From the NCBI GenBank assembly GCA_031549345.1, contig JAVBPY010000018.1, positions 1-53,529 on the forward strand: a DNA stretch of 53,529 nt. Reading direction: 5' to 3'. The notes below the pieces were generated by a model, which saw only the letters and a program-made list of their open reading frames with translations, did not search any database and was not told the origin of the DNA. Both the position numbers and the translations under genes were made by a program. Of this stretch, positions 32,801 through 40,731 are shown piece by piece (positions within the stretch are counted from its first letter, which is position 1; every line of letters begins with the position of its first letter). Source of the stretch: CASFRF01 sp031549345 (GTDB lineage Bacteria; Verrucomicrobiota; Lentisphaeria; Victivallales; Victivallaceae).

Positions 32801-35613
32801 CCGTTACCGAGCAACAAATCCTGGCGGCATGGGGCGGCGACTTGGCCGACGGAAAATACACATGGTCCGTTTTCGCGACCGATGCGGCAGGAAACGACGG
32901 CGATGGAATGGGAGGCAATTTCACCGTTTACTCGACGCCCATGGCGTATGGACTTTCCGCGGACCAGGATAACGTACTGGAACTGGTTCACCTGAGTTGG
33001 AATATCACGCTGGACGACGGCGCCGCTCTCGACGGTTCTCTCTCGTACTATTACGAAATCTCCACCGACAGGGGATTCTCTCATCTCGTCGCGGAGGGGA
33101 CAACCCAAAATACATTTGTTTCCGTTTCGGGTATCGACGATTTCGGCAGCTATTATTTCCGGGTTACGGCGATTCCGCAAGATAATGTCCGGCGGGGCGA
33201 AGCGAGTGCGCCGTCCTCGCAATTCCACACCGATTACATGGATCATGAAACTCCGTCTCTGCCGGGAGATCCGCGTTTGACCCTTACAATGTCCAACAAC
33301 AATATAACTTTTGCCTGGGACGCATCGACCGCGGGCGAAGGGAAGAATCCGCTTGGATATGTACTGGAGATCGCCACCGACGAGTCGTTCTCCAGCATTC
33401 TGGAAACACGTACATTCGAAAAAGGGGAAACGTCCACCCAGTTTGAGGGTAAAGTCTTTACGGACCTGACCCAGTACTACTGGCGCGTCAAGGCGATTAA
33501 TCGCGATGGCATTGAAGGCGAATGGATAACCGGCACGTCCTTCACGACCGCCGACATCACGCCACCGGAAAAGTTGACCGGACTTTCCAGCTCCATCGGA
33601 TTCAACACGAAGACCAGCCTGATGGACGCCGTTACGCTTACATGGGACGAAGCGTACGATGTTTCCGGAATTTCAAGCTACTATGTGGAATGGAGCACAA
33701 GCAGCACCTTTGCCAGCACCCCGAAATCCGAGAAGCTGGACGCTTCCGCCACATCCTTCACCATCACAGGGTTGACTGAAGGAACGTATTACTGGCGCGT
33801 CTGGGCCGTGGATGCTTCGGGCAATAAAAATGCGATGGATAAGACGGCGGCGGCGAGTTCTGCCTTTACGCTTACCGACGTTACGGGGCCGTTGGCGATG
33901 AACGGTCTTGTCCAGGTTCTGGACGAAACAACCGTGAAATTTTCCTGGAAGATCGGTAAGAACGGTACGCCGAACGACATTGCCTACTACATTGTCGAAT
34001 ACGCGCTGGACAAAAACTTCACCATCGACGCTGTCCGGGTGGAAACGACCGAACTCTCGTTGACGGTGGAAAATCTCCAGGAAATGAAGATGTATTACTG
34101 GCGCGTCTATGCCGTGGACCAGACGGGCAATTACGGCGCGAAGGTGAAAGCGTCGAGCTTTATGCCGATCATCGATTCCGGCAATACACCGGCCACCGGC
34201 CGCCTTTTGGAGCTGGGGAAAACCATCATCGAGGACGTCGGCGCCGTGGGCGATCCGATCGATTATTTCCTGCTTGAGGTTACGGAAAAAGGCCTTTACA
34301 GCTTCACGTTCGAAGCGACGGAAGGGAGCATCGAAGTCCTGCTTTACGACAACAAGATGAAGAAGCTTTCGTTCAAGAACGGCGTTTCGCAGGAACTCGC
34401 AATAGGCACATACTGCGTCAGCGTAACGAACAAGGCAAAGGATAGCTCGAGCTGGTACACGCTTGTTGCCGATGGGAAGGCGTATCCGGGCAGCACCGGG
34501 AACAGCACGCCCGCCACCAGTACCGAGCTTACACCGACAACGCCGCTCCAGGGCTGGGTAGGCCCCGGCGACCCGATGGATTATTACAAATTCATCATCA
34601 CCGGCGCACCGGGCAACTTTGTGTTCTCCCTCTCCGACAGCGGCGACGGCCAGCTTCCGTATGTGGGGAAGAATATGACGTTTGAACTCTTCACCATCGA
34701 CGCCAAGGGGAAAACAAAGACGGTCGCCAAGGGGAAATTCAATTCCAAGACCGGTGAATTCCCGTTAGCATCGCAGCTTGCGGCCGGGACGTACTACATC
34801 CGCATATCCTCGTCGGACAAAGGAAAGAAGAAGAGCAGCAATTACGAGCTCTCCGTTTCCGCGCAGTACTACACCCTTGCCGACAATACAAACGATACTG
34901 TCGCCATGGCGCTCAATAAGTCCGCCCTGGCGAATTCCAGCAAGGTTACGGCCTGGGTCGGGTTCTCCGATTCGTTGGACTATTATTCGTTTGCTGTAAC
35001 CGGATTTGCGGGGAACTATACGCTCTCCCTCTCCGACCCGGGGACCGAATTCGACTTCATCGCCAAAAACATGAAGTTCACGCTGGGTACGGTGGATGCC
35101 AAGGGTAAGTTCAAGGCGATCGAAAAGGGGAAGATTGTGAACGGCGAGTTCCTGATCCAAACGGATTTGGCCATCGGGAACTATATGATCCTTGTCGAGT
35201 CCTCGGATAAGGGGAAAAAGAAAAACAGTTCCTATCTTCTCGACATTGCCGGAATCGATTACAGCAAGGGCAACAACGCCGACGATACCAAGGCCGGCGC
35301 CACAACCCTGGCCTCGAAACAATCGATCACGGACTGGGTGGGATTCGGCGATGAAGTGGACTACTTCCAGTTTGCCATGGGTGTCGGGCAGCAGGCCACT
35401 CTTTCCCTCTCCGGGGTGGAAGCGAAGCAGAATCTTAAGCTTACGATCTACAACGCGGCAGGGAAATCGGTCGGCAGTCTGACCTCCAGCGCCATCCTCA
35501 AGGGGTCGGCCTGGACCAAAGCGCTCGCCACCGGGACCTACTACGCGGCGGTTACCACCACGAACGAGGAAAAGTATATGAGCGACTATACCATTACCCT
35601 CGCTATCGCGTAA
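26842..35613 (+). CDS. Giant metzincin/FnIII/PPC multidomain protein
   Basis: This 2923-residue protein starts without any signal peptide. Residues 20-185 are a matrixin-like domain (TVYLDFDG; zinc motif HEVGHLLGFSH at 140-150). Residues 190-1110 are beta-repeat material with recurring Asn-Thr-Phe, Gly-Ile and Gly-Asn-Ile positions, probably a beta-helix stalk. About residues 1116-2445 hold 12 fibronectin-III-like modules, each ending in YYWRV or similar followed by AxDxxGN. Residues 2450-2923 hold four pre-peptidase C-terminal-like (PPC) domains (WVGxxDxxDYY). It is likely an exported adhesin or protease; lack of a signal suggests one-step secretion through a dedicated system. Strong GGAGGG before ATG. 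The stop overlaps coaB (TAATG). Confidence 0.9.
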   Translation: MSNTLRQIHGLILPEGFANTDFNQTVYLDFDGADNLSYNGPVSVEGVTVSAARLDAATIATIVAELNELFAFCGVTFTVEASAEGAYSTVYVGETTSFDHLGSFLGLAESIDVGNADKNDNAFVFSDRVTPEALTDVIAHEVGHLLGFSHAQTTGTLLDYAATDTAIIITTHYMGALNSVNDVVIVSKGGIYTDDGSISSTGTATYPYALRLGAPVRVTLGGDVSIEGAGGTTAAKEISAIDFGSNNGTMAFTKATGAAQGHDTPVTITAKNAYRTYLPYMAEQGSPRTPSILNPTTPASKSPDTPTYTSAPPTECSAMGISSSKTIFVDGALSATFDIQAGYAQGGYRTAGKPLDNASSNTVKAYAISAGALSVSDLFRGTMNVSATLRARGYVEAKAASNTVDAAGIRVGGALSIGGKFEGNIIVNNTGNEIIGHTYQLYDDGKDFMRSKKKDVDVSGNTFTAAGIYAASFHAGNNITGNIAVNVAGTISAVSNTIVKDSAKIDASGNTFAATGINMSGDLVIANGYAGKTEVTTSGVIIASAVLDRLSDEDHSKGSAGVGSVDLTKNTFTSVGFKGNTITLGGAFSGSIYTSTTATTHAEIAGYNHTGDIKNNKEGLISYGENAVSSIGISGEKVEFTGVFSGRIEANVTISNTQWGYLGDPDPIGYDNDGNPIYTGTGGTLKYTVSPPDIEAYGIRGTTYVSVSSSGSVQAELGGFISASITDSVIFGSTDPDKKIKTAWSVGLRTASLMAEKITGVIAGRVSNFMTDTEYFVPDSNRWEYWGARVETAGIFIDDAGGTLNGGTDEYGQAKALQLTESSRIIAVRNTGKEQGLTLGKNGTITAILGGASGMYVNVNGFLFGGESSKTVKELLADMNAYAAIRYENTPAANALRASLAAAATADAINTYRVNQDGTSTYTTARDEIILDENAIVWGSIDLQAGNNFIDIHSNAQMFGDLQASLGTLNVQFNLRGDAQKGAIVSLTDKGVTENSIITFTADLLNVGRSLPVETSTGTTKGDAATKKKVVPTEYGIYSLIEGDLSIDWLNREISFFYRYYDEGTKTYVQETGHASINGDGVTFKDGARVYAVYVNQDGYVGGTNSTAKESIRLVVAPPPDTAAQPVITIKAEASGNYTHLFWNAVEGAVGYTVEYVMADGVVADPSKLDFSMALSFKCITEYWSGSAATNAYLALDRSTSQYYFRITAIKADGTRTEWDYSTAGYTVKSTGFVGSVSAVTNTAGDAQNNGWDAIRVSGGLVTDKGVYLDWSDAISASGIREYQVEYVMIGYIDDEGEYITVSGGIASTISVRDAYIGTLTEATEVYDVKTVISETILSGDLLTAGATYKWRVRAIGNDGTNADTDTGWSTENAQFTYNPTAAAGEVNPASPLAPTSLLFRMQGSVATFSWATPVDNKGDNANNIKRYIVEYSQYEDFSRDVIRKDLTATELVASGLVNFAQYFWRVKAIDASGNQSDWVKGDSFLVYAKDETGPDGIVKSSMTAEQTIGVAEATLSWAAVVDAQKDALTTKEDNYLSGVKGYVLEYSTDASFATSTFVTSSVDVIGAIPKTSYTLSGLVGDDSTTDYYWRVYAIDWAGNKSAVTNGPTFYVDTLAPDFNSIAVTVDGSTENGGAFVFNWDVTDNRPGSISYTVEIFTDASMSVESLLLTQALTDTSTFSTSVFATDDIDYNTYYWRVSATDGRQNTSFTTGAVTVDLVDDTPPPAVDGLVAPDQFGIFEFSWNGVVDNKSNPCTYTFVLSNDAAFGGNSITLSGLTVTTLNKNDITSAWGGVLPDNTQYYWKVISVDGAGNESIAVEGESFYFDTIAPTITSMNVTVTGSTETGADFTFNWVAADDRPGDVQYILEIFSDAAMTESFMCVGLLNDATYTFGKYTELEVDGKRFYWSITAIDGSQNSSTLTGSFDVDLLDDTAPSTIPYVIAPVQFGARNFAWGASEDNKSNPCTYTFVFSDSYGKTISISGLTTTSVTEQQILAAWGGDLADGKYTWSVFATDAAGNDGDGMGGNFTVYSTPMAYGLSADQDNVLELVHLSWNITLDDGAALDGSLSYYYEISTDRGFSHLVAEGTTQNTFVSVSGIDDFGSYYFRVTAIPQDNVRRGEASAPSSQFHTDYMDHETPSLPGDPRLTLTMSNNNITFAWDASTAGEGKNPLGYVLEIATDESFSSILETRTFEKGETSTQFEGKVFTDLTQYYWRVKAINRDGIEGEWITGTSFTTADITPPEKLTGLSSSIGFNTKTSLMDAVTLTWDEAYDVSGISSYYVEWSTSSTFASTPKSEKLDASATSFTITGLTEGTYYWRVWAVDASGNKNAMDKTAAASSAFTLTDVTGPLAMNGLVQVLDETTVKFSWKIGKNGTPNDIAYYIVEYALDKNFTIDAVRVETTELSLTVENLQEMKMYYWRVYAVDQTGNYGAKVKASSFMPIIDSGNTPATGRLLELGKTIIEDVGAVGDPIDYFLLEVTEKGLYSFTFEATEGSIEVLLYDNKMKKLSFKNGVSQELAIGTYCVSVTNKAKDSSSWYTLVADGKAYPGSTGNSTPATSTELTPTTPLQGWVGPGDPMDYYKFIITGAPGNFVFSLSDSGDGQLPYVGKNMTFELFTIDAKGKTKTVAKGKFNSKTGEFPLASQLAAGTYYIRISSSDKGKKKSSNYELSVSAQYYTLADNTNDTVAMALNKSALANSSKVTAWVGFSDSLDYYSFAVTGFAGNYTLSLSDPGTEFDFIAKNMKFTLGTVDAKGKFKAIEKGKIVNGEFLIQTDLAIGNYMILVESSDKGKKKNSSYLLDIAGIDYSKGNNADDTKAGATTLASKQSITDWVGFGDEVDYFQFAMGVGQQATLSLSGVEAKQNLKLTIYNAAGKSVGSLTSSAILKGSAWTKALATGTYYAAVTTTNEEKYMSDYTITLAIA
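31690..32950 (+). repeat. Tandem duplication of two FnIII modules inside the giant gene
   Basis: Segments about 31690-32325 and 32326-32950 are aligned copies offset by 630-636 bp. Shared are TENGGAFVFNW/TETGADFTFNW, VTLDDTPPP/DLLDDTAP-like joints and an identical block GACAACAAGTCGAACCCCTG (from 32083 and 32713). Copies have diverged elsewhere. Confidence 0.75.
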
Positions 35614-36260
35614 TGCCGAAGAAGCTTTTGATCAGCGCCGGGCCGACGCGGGAACGCCTCGACCCGGTGCGCTTCCTGAGCAACCGCTCCACCGGCAAGA
35701 TGGGGTATGCGCTCGCGGAACAAGCGATGAAGGCCGGATTCCGGGTAACGCTGGTTTCCGGCCCTGTTTCGTTGGATGCGCCGCGCGGCGTCGAGCTCGT
35801 CTTGGTTGAGTCCGCGGCGGAAATGGCCGCGGCGATCCGTGCCCGCGCGCCGGAGGCTGATTGCATCATCATGGCCGCCGCCGTTGCCGATTACAGGCCG
35901 CGCGTAGTGCATGCCGGAAAAATGAAGAAGCAGCCGGGCGGACTTGTTCTTGAACTGGAGCGCACGGAGGATATTCTCGCATCCCTTGGGCAAAATAAAC
36001 CAACCGGGCAACTTTTGGTCGGTTTCGCCGCCGAAACCGAACACCTCCTGGAACATGCGCTTGAGAAGCTGCGCCGAAAAAATCTCGACTGGATCGTCGC
36101 CAACGATGTAAGCCGGAGCGACCGCGGCTTCGGAACAAACGAGAACGCGGTTACATTGTTGAATGCGAAAGGCGAACAAATCGCCCTTCCCCTGGCCTCC
36201 AAACAAGAAATCGCGGCGGAAATTCTCCGCCGCATCCTTCCCCCGGAAAAAGAATCATGA
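35613..36260 (+). CDS. coaB: Phosphopantothenoylcysteine synthase domain, stand-alone CoaB
   Basis: CoaB joins 4'-phosphopantothenate and cysteine using a nucleotide. The product of 215 residues has the whole CoaB half: LLISAGPTRERLDPVRFLSN, NRSTGKMGYALAEQA, a CTP/ATP pocket in AAAVADYRP, and VGFAAET with LDWIVANDVSRSD. In most bacteria CoaB is fused behind CoaC (decarboxylase); here the CoaC part is missing, so it must be elsewhere. It starts one base into the stop of the giant surface gene, so its translation is probably coupled to an unrelated product. Overlaps the hydrolase gene by ATGA. Confidence 0.92.
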   Translation: MPKKLLISAGPTRERLDPVRFLSNRSTGKMGYALAEQAMKAGFRVTLVSGPVSLDAPRGVELVLVESAAEMAAAIRARAPEADCIIMAAAVADYRPRVVHAGKMKKQPGGLVLELERTEDILASLGQNKPTGQLLVGFAAETEHLLEHALEKLRRKNLDWIVANDVSRSDRGFGTNENAVTLLNAKGEQIALPLASKQEIAAEILRRILPPEKES

Positions 36261-37423
36261 AAGAATGCGCACGTCTTTTTGAATTGAAACACCTCCCCGC
36301 TTCCCCCCATTGGGAAGAAACGGACATCCTTTCCGAACCGGGCCTCAAAGCCATCTTTTACGACAGCATCCCCTATCGCGGCAAGCCGACCAAAGTATTC
36401 GCCTGGCTCGGCATTCCGGAAAAAAAACAACGCGCCGGGACGCGCCCCGCCGTGGTTCTCGTGCACGGCGGTCTTGGTACCGCCTACCCCAACTGGGTTC
36501 GCACATGGGTGGAGCGCGGCTACGTCGCCATCGCCATGGACAACTGTGGCGCTTATCCCGACGAAACAAAAAAACTTCTGGGCTCCAACGACTGGCCCCC
36601 CCATCTTTTCGCCGGCCCTTCCGCCGGGACCAAAACGAGCTCGATCACCGAGAAAACAACCGATCAATGGGGATACCATGCGGTGGCTTCCGTCATTCTG
36701 GCTCATTCGCTGCTTCGCAGCCTGCCGCAGGTGGACGCTGCCGAAATCGGTCTTACGGGGGTTTCCTGGGGCGCGGTCTTAAGCTGCATCGCAGCCGGCG
36801 TGGATCACCGTTTCCGCTGGGTCGCCCCTGTTTACGGATGCGGCCACCTCGACACCCCCGGCGGTATTATCGACAATGCGCAATTGCCGGATCTCCTCAA
36901 GAAAAAATGGCTCAAACGTTACGATCCGGGCCACTATCTTTCCCATGCGCCCATGCCGTTTCTTTTTTTGACCGGCACCAACGATTTCGCATTCCCCCTC
37001 CCCGCCGTGGAACAGTCCATCGAGGATATACCCGCGGCCTGCCTGCGGAGCTACCAGGTGAATCTTCCGCACATGCATGGCGACGTCAGCGAAAAAGCTC
37101 CCGAAATCGCCGCTTTTGCCGAAGCCGTCCGAAACAATTCGGAGCCGCCTTTTGCCGCAACAAGGCCGAAACTCCGTCGCGGGGAACTTTCGACGAACTT
37201 CCGCTCCGCCGAACCGATCATTCAGGCCGATCTGGTGTACACTCGCGCCACGGGGTACAGTTCCGACAGGGTGTGGAACACCCTTCCGGCGGGGATGGAA
37301 GACGACAAAAGAGCCTTCATTCCCCTGCCCCACCGGGCGGCGGACGTGTTCTTCAATTTCAAAGATAAAGAAGGACGCACCTACAGCTCCCCCATCCTTC
37401 AAATACCCGGGGAGGAAAAGTGA
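36257..37423 (+). CDS. Alpha/beta-hydrolase (acetylxylan-esterase/dienelactone-hydrolase-like)
   Basis: The 388-residue hydrolase has an oxyanion strand PAVVLVHGGLG, nucleophile elbow GVSWGA (Ser in GxSxG-like context), the acid LTGTNDFAF and the base in LPHMHGD. A beta-rich C-terminal part of about 90 residues follows. Related enzymes are prolyl-oligopeptidase-like or sugar-ester deacetylases. No signal peptide is present, so it is probably cytoplasmic. Its start overlaps coaB (ATGA) and its end overlaps tag (GTGA). The natural substrate cannot be told from sequence. Confidence 0.8.
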   Translation: MKECARLFELKHLPASPHWEETDILSEPGLKAIFYDSIPYRGKPTKVFAWLGIPEKKQRAGTRPAVVLVHGGLGTAYPNWVRTWVERGYVAIAMDNCGAYPDETKKLLGSNDWPPHLFAGPSAGTKTSSITEKTTDQWGYHAVASVILAHSLLRSLPQVDAAEIGLTGVSWGAVLSCIAAGVDHRFRWVAPVYGCGHLDTPGGIIDNAQLPDLLKKKWLKRYDPGHYLSHAPMPFLFLTGTNDFAFPLPAVEQSIEDIPAACLRSYQVNLPHMHGDVSEKAPEIAAFAEAVRNNSEPPFAATRPKLRRGELSTNFRSAEPIIQADLVYTRATGYSSDRVWNTLPAGMEDDKRAFIPLPHRAADVFFNFKDKEGRTYSSPILQIPGEEK

Positions 37424-38031
37424 GCGGGGGCTCCCGCTGCTCCTGGTGCGGCGACGATCCCGTTTACGTCCGTTATCACGATGAGGAGTGGGGACGCTTC
37501 GTTGCGGACGACGCAACGTTGTTCGCCTTCCTTGTCTTAGAGAGCGCCCAGGCGGGGTTAAGCTGGATTACGATTCTTCGCCGCCGTGAAAATTACCGCC
37601 GTGCATTCGCCGACTTCGATCCGGTGCGCGTTGCCGCTTTTACGGAAGAGGACGTGGAACGGCTGCTGCAAGACGCAGGAATCATACGCAACCGGGCGAA
37701 AATCAACGCAACCATTTCCAATGCACGTCTTTTTCTTGCCATTCAGCGGGAATTCGGGAGTTTCCACGCGTACCTCCTCGGATTCCTTCCGGGCAAAAAG
37801 CCGCTTGTAAACCATTGGAAAACGTTGGACGAACTTCCCGCGCGGACGGAACTTTCCGACACAATCAGCGCGGACATGAAAAAACGCGGCTTCAAGTTTT
37901 TCGGCAGCGTTATTTGCTATTCCCATTTGCAGGCCACAGGGTACGTGAACGATCACCTTGTGGACTGTCCGGCGCGGAATACGGCTATTTCGGAGAGGTC
38001 CGCACCTGCTGTTCCGGAGGACGCGCGGTAA
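37420..38031 (+). CDS. tag: DNA-3-methyladenine glycosylase I
   Basis: This base-excision repair enzyme of 203 residues removes 3-methyladenine. The Tag signature is complete: RCSWCGDDPVYVRYHDEEWG near the start (zinc-binding Cys), LESAQAGLSWITILRRR, and HLVDCPAR at the end with the remaining zinc ligands. The start is GTG at 37420, overlapping the previous stop (GTGA). Its last 47 bases overlap the end of the convergent cysE gene. Confidence 0.93.
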   Translation: MSGGSRCSWCGDDPVYVRYHDEEWGRFVADDATLFAFLVLESAQAGLSWITILRRRENYRRAFADFDPVRVAAFTEEDVERLLQDAGIIRNRAKINATISNARLFLAIQREFGSFHAYLLGFLPGKKPLVNHWKTLDELPARTELSDTISADMKKRGFKFFGSVICYSHLQATGYVNDHLVDCPARNTAISERSAPAVPEDAR

Positions 38032-38866
38032 TTTTGCTGTTCGGCGGGAGCGATTCGGTCAGCCAGACGTTTCCGCCGATCACCGAATTTTGTCCGATTG
38101 TGATGTCGCCGAGAACCGTGGCCCCGGCGTAAATCGTTACATTTGCCTCCACGGTGGGGTGGCGTTTCTGCCCTTTGATCAGCATGCCGCATGCGTCTTT
38201 CGGAAACGAGAGCGCCCCCAAGGTCACCCCCTGATAAATGCGCACATTATCGCCGATCGTCGCGGTTTCGCCAATCACAACCCCGGTCCCGTGGTCGATG
38301 AACACGCCGCTGCCGAGATGGGCGCCGGGATGAATGTCGATCCCGGTCAGGGTATGTGCATATTCGGTCATAAGGCGCGGGATCAGCGGTAATTTGCTCT
38401 CGTAAAGGACATGCGCCATGCGCTGGATCGTGATGGCGCGCATGCATGGATATGCCAGTACGATTTCCTCCTGCGAGGTAGCCGCCGGATCGCCGGCGTA
38501 GGCCGCCGCGATATCCTGTTTTACCATTGCGCGGATGCCGGGCAGCGCACGAAGCAGCGCTTCGGCGGCGGCGGCGCTTCGTGTTTTTGCGTCGCATTCT
38601 GGCAAAGGCTTCCGGAATTCGCAGAAAAAGTAATAAATTTGTTCCCCCAGTACACAAAGATGCGTATGGAGGCGTTCCAAACGCGGCGCGGTTTCGGTCA
38701 GTGTCAGCCCTGTTTCGCCGAATCCCGGGAGAACCAATTCAAACATCTCGTCGATTAGCGCGCGAATTTCCTCGCGGCGCGGAATTTCACCGCGATTGAC
38801 CCCCACGCGATCGACATACGACTCGTCCAATTCCGCCGCAATCGTATTCAGCAGTTCAACACTCAT
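37985..38866 (-). CDS. cysE: Serine O-acetyltransferase
   Basis: This enzyme acetylates serine for cysteine synthesis. The 293-residue protein has a helical N-terminal domain (residues 1-150) and a left-handed beta helix of hexapeptide repeats with the motif DIHPGAHLGSGVFIDHGTG, followed by VVIGETATIGDNVRIYQGVTLG and the loop KRHPTVEANVTI. It is the last gene of the lipoprotein/yicC/cysE operon, 5 bases after yicC, and overlaps the end of tag by 47 bases on the other strand. It is longer than the EpsC form. Confidence 0.93.
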   Translation of the reverse strand: MSVELLNTIAAELDESYVDRVGVNRGEIPRREEIRALIDEMFELVLPGFGETGLTLTETAPRLERLHTHLCVLGEQIYYFFCEFRKPLPECDAKTRSAAAAEALLRALPGIRAMVKQDIAAAYAGDPAATSQEEIVLAYPCMRAITIQRMAHVLYESKLPLIPRLMTEYAHTLTGIDIHPGAHLGSGVFIDHGTGVVIGETATIGDNVRIYQGVTLGALSFPKDACGMLIKGQKRHPTVEANVTIYAGATVLGDITIGQNSVIGGNVWLTESLPPNSKITARPPEQQVRTSPK

Positions 38867-38871
38867 CGTCT

Positions 38872-39744
38872 TTACTCCACATTCTGTACTTGTTCACGCA
38901 TTTTTTCCAGCTCCGTCTTGAACTCTACGACAAGCGGTGTTACCGCCGGGAGCGACGCTTTGTTGCCAAGCGTTGTAATTTCACGGAACATTTCCTGCAT
39001 AAGGAAGTCCAAACTCCGCCCCACGGGCGTACTCTCATCCGCGAAGAAACGATCCAGTTGCAGGAAGTGGCTTTCCAGCCGCGTAATTTCTTCGCTTACA
39101 TCCCCTTTGTCCAGGTAGTATACGAGCTCCCGTAAAAGACGCTCGTCGTCCAAAACGACGGGCAGGTTCTCTGCCTGAAGTTTCTCCAGCAGGCGGTTGC
39201 GCTGCTGCGAAGGGTAGTCGGCGAGCTGTTCGCGTATCCGAGAGAGTAAATAGGAAAGATGTTCCCGGCGCGCTTGCAAATCCGTGCGCAATGCCGCGCC
39301 TTCCGTCCGGCGCATCGCATCCAAAGCCTCCAGGGCGCGGTCGAGCGCCTCCAGCGCATCGTTCGTCAATAATTCCTCGCCCGCCTCCGGGATGCCCGCG
39401 CCGAGGACGCCGGGCAGACGCATCAATCCGGCGACATCCAACACCGCATCCAGTCCCAGTTGGCGTTGTACATCCAACGCTTCCCGCGCCAGATTCTCCA
39501 AAAGCGGCCGGTTTACCGCCGCGCCGCTTACGCCGAGACGGCACTGGAAGCGGAGCGATACCGCCCCGCGGCTCAGGGCCTGTGCGATTTTTTTCCGGAA
39601 GGGGGGCTCCAGAAACGAGTATTCCGCTCCCATGCCGCAACGCACATCCAGCTGCTTCCGATTTACGGAACTGATCTCGACGTCGCAATCGAAACCGCCC
39701 TCGCGCGACGAAACGCCCTTGCCGAATCCTGTCATGCTCCGCAT
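38872..39744 (-). CDS. yicC: YicC family protein
   Basis: The 290-residue product begins MRSMTGFGKG and ends in the DUF1732 part (LDFLMQEMFREITTLGNKA), the hallmarks of the YicC endoribonuclease family. In Escherichia coli it promotes degradation of a small RNA. The start at 39744 lies 6 bases after GGAGG; an ATG 15 bases upstream lies inside that site. It begins 1 base after the lipoprotein stop and is followed at 5 bases by cysE. Confidence 0.92.
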   Translation of the reverse strand: MRSMTGFGKGVSSREGGFDCDVEISSVNRKQLDVRCGMGAEYSFLEPPFRKKIAQALSRGAVSLRFQCRLGVSGAAVNRPLLENLAREALDVQRQLGLDAVLDVAGLMRLPGVLGAGIPEAGEELLTNDALEALDRALEALDAMRRTEGAALRTDLQARREHLSYLLSRIREQLADYPSQQRNRLLEKLQAENLPVVLDDERLLRELVYYLDKGDVSEEITRLESHFLQLDRFFADESTPVGRSLDFLMQEMFREITTLGNKASLPAVTPLVVEFKTELEKMREQVQNVE

Positions 39745-39745
39745 A

Positions 39746-40507
39746 TTATTCCTCCGCAACGGCGTGATAGAGGGTCGGGTCGTAATACCGCTCTCCGGTG
39801 GTTTGCGCCTTCACCTCTTCCGCGGAAAATTTTGATCCGATATTGACCGACCATCCCGTGAAAGTCTCGGCCGATCCAAGACCGCTGAAGACCCAGAACA
39901 TTCCGGGTTCCGAAATGGACGGCCAGATCAGCGAATATTGTTTTTTCCCTTTTGTCAGCGCGGCGATCTCTTCCGGCGTGCGCTTGTCGTCCGGATTCAG
40001 CGAAAGCGGGAAACTGCTTTCCACGACTTCCGGATTGCTGAACCGCATCCAATTGGAATCGGGAACGGACAGCTGGAAATGTTCCGCATTGGCCGCATAG
40101 CTCCGCGCCGCCGAAACAGAGTTGTTGAACACGCTGTCCGGTGGAATAAAACGCTTCCGGATCAGGCGCACCGGACGCCAGACGTGCATGTCCTCCGAGC
40201 TGAATCCGTAGACCATGTACGCCTCGCGCCGTTCCGGCAGAAGCCACGTTATACAAATTTGGCGCTGTGCGTCGGAAACCTTCGCCTTGGACACCATGCT
40301 TCGTTTGCCGATAACAGGGGCCTGAAGGAGTGCCGGTTTGGTGTTGCGAATAAATCCAATCTCTTCCGGCGTAAGTTCCGTTGCTTGTTTGTAAATGTAT
40401 TTTCGCGCCGATTCCACCGCGTCTTCCCGCGCTTGCGGCGAAGTCCGGCATCCGCTCCATGGCATAAGACAAAGCGCCGCCAGAAACAATCCGATCCATT
40501 TTTTCAT
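39746..40507 (-). CDS. Lipoprotein of unknown function
   Basis: The 253-residue product has a lipoprotein signal (KKWIGLFLAALCLMPWSGC), with Cys22 as the lipidation site at the lipobox SGC. The mature part contains several beta strands with a WP-rich core (IWPSISEPGMFWVFSGLG) and no recognised domain. It is the first gene of the operon with yicC and cysE, and has a good promoter at 40541-40569. No transport or enzyme signature is seen, so no function is proposed. Confidence 0.8.
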   Translation of the reverse strand: MKKWIGLFLAALCLMPWSGCRTSPQAREDAVESARKYIYKQATELTPEEIGFIRNTKPALLQAPVIGKRSMVSKAKVSDAQRQICITWLLPERREAYMVYGFSSEDMHVWRPVRLIRKRFIPPDSVFNNSVSAARSYAANAEHFQLSVPDSNWMRFSNPEVVESSFPLSLNPDDKRTPEEIAALTKGKKQYSLIWPSISEPGMFWVFSGLGSAETFTGWSVNIGSKFSAEEVKAQTTGERYYDPTLYHAVAEE

Positions 40508-40540
40508 ACGTATATCCAATCCGGTTACAACCACTTTCTT

Positions 40541-40569
40541 ATTTTAGCACCAAAAGAGGCTATTTTCAA
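40541..40569 (-). promoter_or_regulatory. Promoter of the lipoprotein/yicC/cysE operon
   Basis: On the minus strand TTGAAA (40564-40569), 17 bp, TAAAAT (40541-40546). Confidence 0.65.
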
Positions 40570-40634
40570 TTGCATCCCCCGAAAAACACACGATATTGTC
40601 GGAGAGGCAATTAAACTTTAAAGTGTCCCTTCCC

Positions 40635-40662
40635 TTGAAAAAACGGAAATAAGTGTTATATT
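40635..40662 (+). promoter_or_regulatory. Promoter of ptsH-ptsI
   Basis: TTGAAA (40635-40640), 16 bp, TATATT (40657-40662). The sequence ACTAGAGGTACTAG follows at 40668-40681, a small inverted repeat (CTAG arms) near the expected transcription start. Confidence 0.6.
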
Positions 40663-40731
40663 AATCGACTAGAGGTACTAGTTCCCGTCCGGAACGTACG
40701 ATCGGGCGGTTAAAAATTGCAGGAGCGCATT

